Source: Margaritifera margaritifera (lineage: Eukaryota; Mollusca; Bivalvia; Unionida; Margaritiferidae). From it: a stretch of 64,000 bases of DNA. The translations under genes were made by a program, and so were the position numbers. Location: positions 124,001 to 188,000 of the forward strand of contig JAQPZY010000962.1 in the NCBI GenBank assembly GCA_029931535.1. The letters run 5' to 3'. Below are positions 22,950 to 33,326 of the stretch, piece by piece (within the stretch, counting starts at the first letter, position 1; every line of letters begins with the position of its first letter). The notes below the pieces were generated by a model. It saw only the letters and a list, made by a program, of their open reading frames with translations. It was not told where the DNA came from and made no database searches.

Positions 22950-25900
22950 ATGAATGGTTGAGTGATCGCCGATTCGTTCGCTGATTGGTATACGGTGATG
23001 GGAAAGTCAAGGATCTCTCATAACAATGATGTTTCAGAAAACAGACAGTTGAACACAAGAACCCGTGATGATTATTTGGTGCAGCGCGATTCTGAAACGG
23101 AAGTTATACAAGATATAGAGATTTTGAATGAAGCAGAAATTGTTGTACAGTGTAGTGATGCGTATAATCATCATTTAGACAAACATGTGAATGAACGCAG
23201 CAAAACTTGCGATGTGTCGCTAGCCTTCAATGCTTTTGGTTGATTCAGCTCAATCATGTGATCCTTCCCTTGATTGTAGTCATGATCAACCCAAGTACTC
23301 AGTCAATATCCAAGCCAGAGCGATTAATACGCCTACAAAGGAGTCGGCAGATCACGCATCGCCATCGAATGCACATGCCTCTCTCACAAACCTGGTCAGA
23401 TGTGTCAACGATGACAAGAACAATAAGAAAGAAAATCCCACTTCTATGTGAGCGCGGATGGAACATGCAATTCGAAGCAAAATCAGACTTATCATATCAG
23501 TGTTTCACACGCAAACAATACAGAAAATGATACCAATTCGAATAGGTATAGAACTGACAATACAGTGAAAGCATCTTGTAATAAGAAAAAATGGAATATT
23601 ATTCGTGCCGAAAATTCGGTAGATATTAAACTTGCTTCTTTGAATGTTTTGGAATTGAACAGGTAATTGCATTTCCCCGAATTTTGTGATCATGTTCAAA
23701 ATTATGACATATTTTGTGTGCTTGAAACCAAACTTGATGATTCAGACGTGATTTTTTTTGCCAGGTTATAGTGGTTAAAATTATCCAAGTTGATTGCTAA
23801 TGATGACAAAGAGCTCATTTTAGGTGTTGTTTATTTACCTCCTGAAAATTCAATTTTTTTAACTGAAGATAAAATTGAAATGTTTAATGCATAAATCACA
23901 TCCGAGTGTGTTTTACACGCCAATGTGTTTTATTAGGAGATATGAATGCAAGAATATCCATTGAGAATGACTGTATAGAAGTTGATGCTTTTCTGGCTGA
24001 TTATCTGGATTTTGACAATAAAATTACAGAATATTTTAACAAAGTTTCTTTCTTAGACTCAAAACATTTATCACAAAAGCTTGCTAGTCAAGATAAATGG
24101 TTGAATATTCATGGACGAAAACTCCTTGACAAAATTTGTAAATGTAATAATCTTTTAATATTTAATGAGGTGTGGCAAAGATAGAGATGTGGGTAAATGC
24201 ACTTTTCGTAATGTATCTCTGATTGACTATGCTATTTCGAGCGTGGAAGCCCTAACACCTATCAAAGTTTTTGAAGTTATTGATCTAGATTCACTTTCTA
24301 GTAACGGTCATTCTTTATTGACCCTTCCTATTTTTATGAACGGTGCAGTAAAACTTAATCCAGGTCAGACATTTATGAAACACTGAGATGTGGAGAAAAA
24401 AAAACAATTTTGCGCCAATATGGACACCAGCGATATGAGTGAATTATTATCATATATTAAAGCAGAACAACGCATTATTACTTCAGTAAGTAAAAGTGAT
24501 TTAAATCTTATCATCGAGCAATTATCATTCTTTTTCAGAGCATAAGCAAAACATTGGAACAAGACGCAAAATTGGTACATATCCTGGATTTAGTAGACAT
24601 TGGCTTGGCAGTGAATTACATAAGTTAATTATATACGAAAACTATGATTTTAAAAATATCAATATTCACAACAATATTACCAACAAAAAGCATAGAAAAC
24701 TTCATTCCAGGAAACCAAGAGATCTTATGAAGATCATTAACAAATCAGAAACGCAACATGAGAATTGTAACATAAAATTAAAGATCTGCATAAGTCTTTT
24801 TTAAGAACTTGAATACAATCCCAGTGGCAAATGAAAATTGTGAAGTAGATTTTAATATAAATGATGGTGATGATGAAATCCTCAATGTCTACATTAGTAC
24901 TGATGAAATTACTTAATGTATCAAGAAACTTAAGAATTGTAAAGCTTTTGCCAATGACGGAATTTTAAATGAGTATGTAAAAGAACCTTAAATCCAATGT
25001 TTCCTCTGTATGAAAGTCTGTTTAACTTGATTCTTGATTCGGGAATTATACCAGATGCTTGTCTGGAGGGGATTATAAGATCTATTTACAAATGTGCTGG
25101 TAGTCAAATTTATCCAGAGAATTACCGTCCAATAACTATTGTAAGTTGTTAAGGAAGCTTTTTCACATCAATCTCGAACAAACGATTAACAAATTTTATC
25201 AATTATTCCGGTATTCTAGAAAAAAAATCAGGCATGATTTAGTAAAAAGTACTCAACTACTAATCATATTTTTGTTTTGCATTGACTCATTGACATTCTG
25301 ATAGTAAGGAAAAAGAAATTATTTAGTTTATTTTGTTGACCTTCAGAAAGCGTTTGATTCAGTTTGGAGAGTTGGTCTTTGGCAACAGCTAATTAAATAC
25401 AATATTAATGGAATTATTTTTAGGATAATTTATAACATGTTCCAGGGTATATAATCTTGTATTAAGTTTAATGGTGAAGAAAAAACAGCTTTTCCGCTTG
25501 TAATAATGTCTTTGACAAAGGAAAAATCTCTCTCCTTTACTTCTTTCGTTATTTCTTAATGATTTAGAATTATTTTTGTGGCATAATTACAGTGCAGGAA
25601 TTCAAATAACTTTTTCACGTGATGATGTAACAATGTTACTCGACATTTTGATTCTTCTTTATGCAGATGATACTGTCATACTAGCTGAGAACCAAATTAA
25701 ACTCCAAGAGAATTTAAAATGTTTTCTACAATACTGCAAGGATTAGACGTTAAAAATGAATTATAGTAAAACCAAAACAATGTTTTTTGAAGCAAGAAAG
25801 TCAAGCAGTTACAATTCTTATTAGATGGTTATAGTTTAGAAGTAGTTGATCATTAGTTATAAATATTAAGGCGTTTTCTTCTCAAAATACAGGAAATTTT

Positions 25901-27270
25901 GCAAGGCAAGGAATCATTTTATAGATTAACTCGGTAAGGCTCTTAACCTTACGTTTAAGAAAATAAGAAACTTCAATTTGCCTTTAGATCCGCATTTACA
26001 ATTATTTGCCCATACCATTATACCAATACTAACCTATCGGAGTAAAATATGGGAATATGAAAATGTGGATCTAATAGAAATATTCCATAATGAATTTGTA
26101 AGGAAAATAACAAATTTATGAAAAAAGTACTCCAGTCTATATATTATATACAGAATCAGGCCTGCATCGACTACATATCACTATAAACATGCGTATGATT
26201 AACTTTTGGATGTCACTCATCAATGGAAAAGAAAGTAAATTGTTAAGTATGGTGTATAGAAATGATGCCTTTTTGACCATAAATGGATAATGCATATAAA
26301 AACAAATCTTCAAAGGGTAGGACGATATGATGCATGGTTAAATAATAGAAATGATAATATTAGTTTCATAGGGAATTTTATTAAACCGTCCTCTTAGATT
26401 AGGACAAACAAGACTGGTTATCTTTTGTAGATCAGGACAAACAAGACTGGTTATCTTTTGTAGATCAGGACAAACAAGACTGGTTATCTTTTGTAGATCA
26501 GGACAAACAAGACTGGTTATCTTTTGTAGATCAGGACAAACAAGACTGGTTATCTTTTGTAGTCCAAAGGACACAATTTTACAATTTATAAAACGGATAT
26601 CCAATTGGAAGAATATTTAATCGAATTTCCTAAAAAAGCGTACTTATCTATCTCGAAATTTAGGACGTCAAACCATAAATTACCTGTTGAAACTGGTCGA
26701 TGGAATACAATTCCACATAAAGAAAGAAAATGTATAAAATGTCAAAATAATATTTTGGATGATTAATTCCATTATCCTCCTTGAGTGTGAATTCTTTACA
26801 AAGGCTAGACTGAATTTGATAAAGAAATATTATTACATACGTGTGAATACTTTAAAGTATCAACATTTAATGAAAAATAAAAATAAAATAATAGTGAGAA
26901 ATTTAAGTATATTTGTTAGCACAGTTATGAACAGATTAGAAACTGAATATAGATCTCGATAGCTACATATGCTGATTTAACATTTCAACCTATCTCAACT
27001 CTTTTATATATTAGGTGAAATATATCAAAAGCGTTTTCATTTAAATCATTGATAGTTCACTTTTATTTAGATACTCCTTGGACTTGTAATATTTAGATAA
27101 TCCGTGTTCTCTCTCTCTCTCTCTCTGATTTTCTGTCTCCTTGCGTTTTCTCTCTTCTCCCTCTTCTTTACATTACACCATGATGACTCGTATAATACAA
27201 CTTCGATTGTACTTGACTCGTATGCCATAATTGTATGGCCTGAGTATGATTTTTCTTTTCAATAAAGTTT
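22950..27270 (+). mobile_element. Near full-length decayed LINE (EN-RT-zinc knuckle)
   Basis: Reading across phases gives a complete LINE order. A polar leader (22962-23660) is followed by endonuclease motifs 'VDIKLASLNVLELNR', 'YDIFCVLETKLDD', 'ILGVVYLPPEN', 'VLLGDMNARI' and 'VSLIDYAISS' (about 24210). RT pieces are 'KKLKNCKAF.NDGILNEYVK', 'LQKAFDSVWRVGLW', 'LLYADDTVILAEN' (YADD near 25660), 'MNYSKTKTMFF' and a thumb region. The end is a CxxC/HxxxxC zinc-knuckle segment ('CIKCQ', 'LLECEFFTKARLNL') finishing at a stop near 26960. AATAAAG near 27262 is a plausible 3' processing signal. Many stops and frameshifts occur. Its closest relatives appear to be the jockey/CR1/I-type elements of invertebrates; the exact clade needs a tree. 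Confidence 0.82.
26395..26559 (+). repeat. 33 bp minisatellite inside LINE, 5 copies
   Basis: TAGAT(T/C)AGGACAAACAAG starts at 26395, 26428, 26461, 26494 and 26527, exactly every 33 bp. It translates on the plus strand as an 11-residue repeat (RSGQTRLVIFC) in the LINE reading direction, so the expansion does not shift the frame. The repeat's last unit is followed by 'TAGTCCAAAGGACA', resuming the LINE sequence. Confidence 0.95.
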
Positions 27271-28264
27271 TGTTCAGTTCATAAAATTGGGAGATATTAT
27301 TTAAATAAAACCACCAATAGCATACAGACATATATGTATATTCACAGAGATATATGTGTATATATCTGCATTTTGCTTGTACATCAATCTCTGACTGACT
27401 GTATATCTGAATGCGTTTCTGCCTGTCTTTATGTATGAATAATAGTGATGCGATTTTTATTGCGGTAATGTAGGTTACGGGACCAAATTACATAATGCCT
27501 ATAACATACACAATAGTTAGACCGTGAGTGAGATGGAAAAATATATACATACACCATTACTGTGCTGTATCATTATTATTCACCACAGTTTACATTAAAA
27601 GACTCTTTGAATTTTTTCAATATTTAAGTGTGTATAACAAATATATTGATATGGATTTCAATGTATATTTACTTATACATTGCGCAGGAGATAAATATGT
27701 ATCCTCTGATCGGTGTACATAAAGATATTTAGGTAAAAGATATTTAAGGAAATACAGTTTATGATGCAATTCAAAAGCTCTACATTCACATACAAAGTGG
27801 TGTTCTGTTTGTGTATCGCTTGGTATGTAGTATAACTGTATCCCGTATCAACCCTGACATTCACATAACTGCCTCTAAGTTTGCAAAATGAGTTTTTTTA
27901 TAATATTTATATACGATTCTCTACTACAATCGAGCTAAATAAGTTTGTAAACTATTAATCTATCAATTCATTAATTTCAGCATTCCCGGTTTGTATGTCA
28001 ATACCAATACATATCTTTTGGGGAAAAAAATTCAGAAACATGAGTTCATCTCCTACACCTTGGTTATACCGAGCTTCTCCAAAACCATAAGAAACAAGTA
28101 GATGTGGTAAACCCATAATTTAGAATTGGTTGTAAATAGACTGTATTATTATGTATAATAATAGTACGTATGTCTGTCTGTGTATGCATGTTTTATTTTG
28201 TGTTTTGTTTTGTTTTTGTTTTGTTTATTGGAAGATGGTTACGGCACAGCAACACTTTCAAGGT
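27271..28264. other. Unassigned AT-rich DNA
   Basis: No gene is supported. Short stretches of TATATGTGTA-type simple sequence occur at 27330-27365. Open frames are short and non-descript. Confidence 0.4.
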
Positions 28265-28345
28265 TATATCATGCCGAGGCAAGTAGAGTAAAGTGCATTG
28301 CCCAAGGACTCGCCGCCATAGCCAATCAGGGCTGATCCGATGTGG
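28265..28345. repeat. Dispersed 'GTAAAGTGCATTGCCC' repeat fragment, copy 2
   Basis: GTAAAGTGCATTGCCCAAGG is followed by 'CCATAGCCAATCAGGGCTG', matching the word order of copies near 9210 and 47780. It is preceded by a TTTTG-rich stretch that could be a retroposon tail read in reverse. Confidence 0.55.
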
Positions 28346-28429
28346 ATTACCAGTAGTATAGGGGGATCCTTGGAGAACAGATGGGACTATATTTGAACAA
28401 TGAGAATTAACATTACGGTAGAAATTCTG

Positions 28430-28770
28430 AAATGGGATAGTAGGGAGACAAGGGGAATTTAACATTAGCATATAGGTTTAAAATTATGGGACTGTATGGA
28501 GACATGGGGAAATGTAATATTAAAAACGTCCGTAGGATTATCATAAGCTGGTACTATAGGGACAAAGAGAAAATTTATAGAAACAATGGGAAATATAATG
28601 TTAAAAAATTTCCATATGTTTAATATTATGGGACTGTATGGGGACAAGAGAAGATGTAATGTTAAACTGTACCTACTAATCAATATGCCCATGTTAAAAA
28701 ATATTTGGGACAAGGGGAAATGTAATGTTAAAACTGCACCTACTAACCAACACGCCATCTGACTGACCAG
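28430..28770. repeat. Degenerate local repeats
   Basis: Four imperfect copies of a unit containing 'GGGACAAGGGGAAATGTAATG' style text ('ggga(c)tgtatgg(a/g)gaca', 'aaatgtaatgttaaaa', 'tgcacctactaa') are visible at about 28487, 28550, 28630 and 28705. Spacing is irregular. Confidence 0.5.
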
Positions 28771-29024
28771 TACCCACTCATCTACTGAGCAACACCAACA
28801 CCTACCAAGCAACGAAAAGAGTAGAAGTGCTTACACATATATACAAACATACTATCAGGGCTGAAAGTGGTAGGGATATACACACACTATACACTTAAAC
28901 ATACTTATATACTATTATACACTGAGTAAAAGGAGAGAAAGAGGGACCATATCCCTCTGGAGATGCCTTGAGCTGGTGTAGTAGTACTTCATCCGGTACA
29001 AGAGACGCTCTGTTCTCTCTAACA

Positions 29025-29280
29025 TTGATATGGCCTCGCATTCTTCTCGAGTGACAATGAATGGCAAGACTGGCAACGCTTTATATGTTAGATAAGCGGA
29101 CGTGAAGAAACATGTTCCCAGGTGTAATACATAGAGAGGATAGAATACAGGTCACGAAGAATCACGCGGACCTAAAAGAAACTATCATCCTTAGAAAGTC
29201 AAAGAAAGTTCCACAGAGACAGAAAGAAAAGAGTACGTCAAATAATTTGTTAAATATTACAAACCAACCAACACCAAAAA
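29025..29280 (-). repeat. Upstream-type repeat A
   Basis: About 225 bp (29055-29280) resembles repeat B at 32148-32335 in the same orientation. Shared words include AATGGCAAGACTGG, GGACGTGAAG, 'GGAC.TAAAAGAAA', 'AGAGTA.GTCAAA' and CAAACCAACCAACACC. On the minus strand it lies just upstream of an ATG at 29025. It also holds a TATAAAG about 12 bases before AGTCTTGCCATT. Only about 37 codons follow that ATG, so no gene is claimed. Confidence 0.6.
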
Positions 29281-29546
29281 ATGTGTGCTGTGACATATTA
29301 AACAAACCTATCATCACTCACAGTAAAAGGAGTGATGTGACACTTTGACACAAACCTATCATTACTCACACTGAGATACTATTACATAAGACAGAAGGGT
29401 GGAGGCTTTAAAGATTTAGTTATTGAAGGTAAATACATACAAAACAAACATATATAAGCATTAAAAGAAAACATAGACTTTTGGCAATGACTGAGTAATA
29501 TCTCTGTTCCTGAGAGAACTGGGTGGTCCTGAAAACGGCTTTTTTT

Positions 29547-30017
29547 TCAGCCACACTCTCCATTAACGGTCACACATCCTAGGGCGGGCTCCTCAGGCAG
29601 CACATCTCTTTTCCCATTTACTCTGTTTCCATAAGTCCACAGAAATGGATAGGGAAAAGTGAGGCTGTTAGCCTCACTTTTCCGATCCTCCACTTGTGCG
29701 ATGAGAAACTCCTGCTCCGGTTTTGGTTGTTGCTCCTGTTGTTGTTGGTATTGTTGTCATTGAAGGAACATTTGCTATTGTTCCTTCTGCCTTTTCTCTT
29801 CCTCCCACGTACTCTTCTCTCTTTCTTTTTCTTCGGTCATCACATCTTTGATCAACTATTTCAACATTTTGCAGTAGATTTGGGTTCCTTTTGCCAGTCT
29901 CCTATTTGGAAAAAGATCCATTTCTTGAACCCGGTCTAGGAAATGATTGACTTTGTCTAAGTGGATGGTGGCTTCAAGGAGTCTTCCGTTAACACTGGAA
30001 CACATTTTCTTCTTCAT
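29547..30017 (-). pseudogene. Gln-rich protein pseudogene, copy 2
   Basis: From an ATG at 30017 the same reading frame continues for 157 codons to a TGA at 29547-29549, broken by two TAGs and one TGA. The first 53 residues (MKKKMCSSVNGRLLEATIHL then DKVNHFLDRVQEMD) look like ordinary coding sequence. The middle is acidic/basic and then Gln-rich (QQYQQQQEQQPKPEQ), and the end is mixed. I do not recognise the family. A neighbouring frame (copy 1, 30874-32099) has the same kind of Gln-rich middle and a similar AGTCTTGCCATT motif upstream. The frame is preserved over all 157 codons without an indel, which supports a real former gene. The poly-Leu frame on the plus strand here is its shadow. Confidence 0.5.
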
Positions 30018-30054
30018 GAGTCAGTGATGAATGGCAAGACTTGTTGTTGTGCTT

Positions 30055-30540
30055 AGATTTTAGTCGTGTTCGCCCATTCGGGCATGTACGACTTTTTACC
30101 CCCACAGCGTGCAAAGCACGCTTAGGGGGATTAAGTGGTCAGGTGTGTTGACAGATTGCAACCACCTGACTCTTATTTCGGTATTTAGGTACACCCCTCC
30201 AGCGCAGCATGATTCCGCACGAAGCGGTTAAAATGAATGCGCGCTATTGGAGAGGTAGTACATTTAACACACCCTACAGTCAATGCATGGTTACCCCCGA
30301 GAGGGATCATTGAGCGCACGAAATCGTAAGGTGTGTTGATATACCTGTACATAGGACTAGAACCACAATGTTTACAGGTATATGTGTGCGCGTTGTAGCG
30401 CACGTTGTTAATTGAATTGTTCGAAGTAAGCAGTCAGGAATGGAAAAGGCGGCACAGACCAGGCAAGCGAAGGCGCGAAGCGTGACAGAAAAACCTTTAA
30501 CGCCAGGAACGTACATGATCAAATTCTGCCCAGTTAACTA
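30055..30540. other. GC-richer, hairpin-rich island
   Basis: Composition shifts clearly towards G and C compared with the flanks. There are compact inverted repeats: GCGTGC-aaa-GCACGC inside CCCCC...GGGGG (about 30100-30128), GCCC-attc-GGGC (about 30073-30084) and GTGCGC-gttgta-GCGCAC (about 30387-30404). GGTGTGTT words occur in both orientations near 30144, 30270 and 30332. No tRNA or known RNA fold was recognised. It might be a non-autonomous mobile element or a promoter region for the minus-strand copy 2. Confidence 0.5.
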
Positions 30541-30873
30541 AGTCGGGCTGTCCCTATTACCAATTGTGTGTTAGCCACATGTTGTAATTATGGTCACATT
30601 TTCACAGTTAAATAAAATTTTCCTATTTCCCTATCAATTTTGAATTTCGTGTACAAAATGTACATGTGTTTTCCGAAAATGATGAATAAATAAATAAATA
30701 GAGGTTAGAGTACCCCTTTAATTGATTTTTGTGATCTTAATCAGGTATTGTCAAGTTCTCATTGGATTCGGTGGATTATTGATCATATTTGTGTTGATAT
30801 TTTAGTTATCTTTCAAAAAGGTTTTCAAGCCAAAGTGAAAACTGATAGGCAATCTGGCCCGTCCATACAAGGA

Positions 30874-32099
30874 CTATTCAAGGTCTTCCGGCGGTCGCAG
30901 GTATGGCCTTATTTCTTCCGGTGGCTCGAACTTGCGTCTTACCCTGTTCTTGCATTTTTCCGGAGGATCGATCAAGTCTGCCACCACTAGCTGAGAAAAT
31001 GGTGCCCAGAGCTTGATTGGAGGAACCGATAGCTTAAACATATCAATAGTACAGTTTACCATCAAAATTGCCAGTAGGATGGGGCATTCTGCAAATCTTT
31101 GTCCCATCTTTTTGATGTTTTCTTTGGAATTTTGAATTTGTGGCAGCTGTTTTTTCGAAATTTTTCCTCCTAATTTTAGTTGTTTGACTACATCTATGGC
31201 CGTGCTGAAGTCAAAGTAGCAACTTTGGGCTGAATGGCCCGTTGAGTCTTCCACAAGGTGGACAATATGGTGTGGTTCATATGGATTTATGAGCCAGTGG
31301 TCTGCTTCGTGGATAAGATCTTTTTTGCTCTTGGGCCCCTTTTTGATATATTCATGTTTGTATTCCTGATATTGTTAATGTTGTTCTGGTTGTTGATGCT
31401 TCTGTTGTTGTTGCTGTTGCTTCAGTTGTTGTTGTTGTTGTCTTTGACTTTTTGGTGCCTGAAGGGGTGGTTGGGGTTTGCTGGCTTCAACTATTATCCG
31501 TTCCGGCTCTTTTTCTTTTTCCCTAATCTGGGGTGCCGGTTTTGGAGTGGAAGCGTTGCTAGATTGAGATATTTTCCCCTTGTTCGCCTCTTGAGTAATT
31601 TCCTTTGGGGCCTCTTTTGGTATTTGTTTCCCCTACCAATTTCCTCTTTTTCTTGCCGCGCCCCTTGCTGCGGACTACTTGTCGCAGCTGGCTTAGGAAA
31701 TTCTTACCTAACTTCAATTGTTGGAGTTGGAAAGTCGGATGTAGAGGTAGTTGTAGTTCTTGTAGTAGGAAAGTCTGATGTAGAAGTTGTTGTTGTTCTT
31801 CTAGTAGGTGGTAGAGTTTCTTTCCTTATTGGCCTTGGTTCCGTGGGATGTACCGTTGACATTTCCTGTCCCTGATGAGTGGTAGGCGTCTGCCTAGAAC
31901 GCCCCCACTGTTGATATTGCCATCTTCCACGTCCAGGTCTTCTATAAGGGCTTCTTCTTGCTCCTTCTATTCTATCTTCTTCCCATATCGGGAGAAGAGT
32001 AGTCCTCTTCTCCTGAGCTCTAAGGCTCCACCCTGAGGCAACTGAAAGACCGATGCCATTCAGTGCACTCGGGGCCTTAGCAGGTATAATTTTCTCCAT
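30874..32099 (-). pseudogene. Gln/Pro/Thr-rich protein pseudogene, copy 1
   Basis: Starts at an ATG (32099) and reads 130 codons (MEKIIPAKAPSALNG..., an RRSPYRRPGRGRW basic patch, then two TTTTSTSDFPT repeats) to a TAA. Coding continues in the same phase (EFPKPAATSSPQQGARQEKE), then after one frameshift near 31640 as 'KEAPKEITQEANKGKISQSS', a Pro-rich stretch, and a Gln tract (QQQQLKQQQQQQKHQQPEQ). After a further TAA, about 31380, it runs on as 'YIKKGPKSKKDLIHEADHWL' to a C-terminus 'RRKFEPPEEIRPYLRPPEDL' at 30874. AGGTAAGA at the first stop could instead be a splice donor. The family is not recognised. The long hydrophobic frame on the plus strand (31258-31875) is its shadow. Confidence 0.55.
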
Positions 32100-32147
32100 C
32101 GCTAGCGTTACTAATTGAAGTTACTTCTTCTATGCTCGCTGCAGACT

Positions 32148-32335
32148 AATGGCAAGACTGGTGAACGCGCCACTTGATATGCTTTAAGCGTGGACGTGAA
32201 GGAAAACATCCCTCAGAATTGAGACGTGGACGTAAAAGAAAACATCCTCTTAGAAACAATCAAAGATCGACAAAGAGAAAGGGAAGAGAAGAGTATGTCA
32301 AAGAATTTTGTCTCAAAAACCAACCAACACCATTT
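32148..32335 (-). repeat. Upstream-type repeat B
   Basis: Homologous to repeat A (29055-29280) and located, on the minus strand, immediately 5' of the copy 1 ATG at 32099. It carries the same AGTCTTGCCATT motif about 50 bases before the ATG. Its position suggests a conserved promoter or leader of a small gene family, or an ancient tandem duplication of the locus. Confidence 0.6.
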
Positions 32336-32593
32336 TTCTAAATCAACAGTTTTTAATAAGCCCCGCTAACTTAAAAATCAACAAAGAAATGAAGAGGAAA
32401 GATTAGGGCCAGTTCCTCCCTCGTCATGTACAACTGAAAAATACAACAATGTTAAACATGAACATATTTACAGTGTTGACAAGGTTAAGAAGTAAGATTG
32501 GGCTTCCAATGATTTAAAAAAGTGTCATTATTCTATTGAATCTGCGTTTTTGAGCTAAAGAAAACATATTCATAATGATCATTAACCACATAT

Positions 32594-33220
32594 CTATTTT
32601 GCATCGTTTCTAGAGAAATCATGTTCAAAACAGCTTAGTAAATGTTGTAATGGGAATCCACGACTGCCTTCAAGAAGAAAATACACACAACATTGTCCAC
32701 GCACCATATAATCTGATCCTTGTAATTTCACACTTGAAGACCTTGCAATCATTGACCGTACTGTTACGATTTTTCCGTTTCTGACAAATCTGTTAGAGCC
32801 ATCAACAACTGTAACTCTTGTTGTAAGTGTGACATCTCTGTGAGATTAGGATTAGGAGATAAGTGCAGTATCCGTTGCTCGTACCAACGGTGGAGTTCCA
32901 TACACCGTTTCTAAGGAACTAAAGTTAATTTTCGTCCTTCCATAAGGACCATGGGTACAGGATTGATGTCTCCCAGAAAGGTATGTCCTTTTAATGTTCA
33001 TCTCAACACTCCTCCTAAAAGAGGTATTGCAATCGATCCTAACAAAGGAGCAGCGACTTGTAACAACGGACCCATCATCATGGGAAGAAATCATCTTTGT
33101 TGAACTAGCACTTTTTTGTGACTGACTGGAATTTTCTTTTTCACCCTTTGACGATGTCGTCTGACTCGCTGTTTCTGCATCTTGGTCAAAGGAACCGTTC
33201 CTTTCAAGGCGTTCAAACAT
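32594..33220 (-). pseudogene. 209-codon pseudogene of unknown family
   Basis: From an ATG at 33220 one frame extends 209 codons to a TAG at 32594, interrupted only by TAA-TCC-TAA at 32846-32854. The first part is Ser/Gln/Lys-rich (GEKENSSQSQKSASSTKM). The middle has 'RTYLSGRHQSCTHGPYGRTK' and 'SSLETVYGTPPLVRAT', and the last part has 'TTRVTVVDGSNRFVRNGKIV' and 'CVYFLLEGSRGFPLQHLL'. Frame preservation across two stops, with no indel, argues that it coded for protein until recently. It lies 106 bp downstream of the 388-codon ORF on the same strand and might be part of the same unit. Confidence 0.5.
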
Positions 33221-33326
33221 TATTCACAGACCGTACCAATGACTTCTGTACGTGCTTATTTAATTATCTGTTTTTGTATTGGGGCATTGGCTTTGGTAAG
33301 TTCTGACAAGATATCCCCATGATTAG

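Noticed and set aside
29694..29939. Plus-strand poly-Leu ORF as a membrane protein
   Set aside because: Complement of the Gln-rich minus-strand copy 2.
31258..31875. 205-codon plus-strand ORF encoding a poly-Leu membrane-like protein
   Set aside because: It is the complement of the Gln/Pro/Thr-rich minus-strand pseudogene; the opposite frame has the better coding pattern and an ATG start.
29547..32099. Alternative genetic code with TAA/TAG as Gln
   Set aside because: Stops also include TGA, other elements in the window use the standard code and decay with all three stops, and the 388-codon ORF terminates normally.
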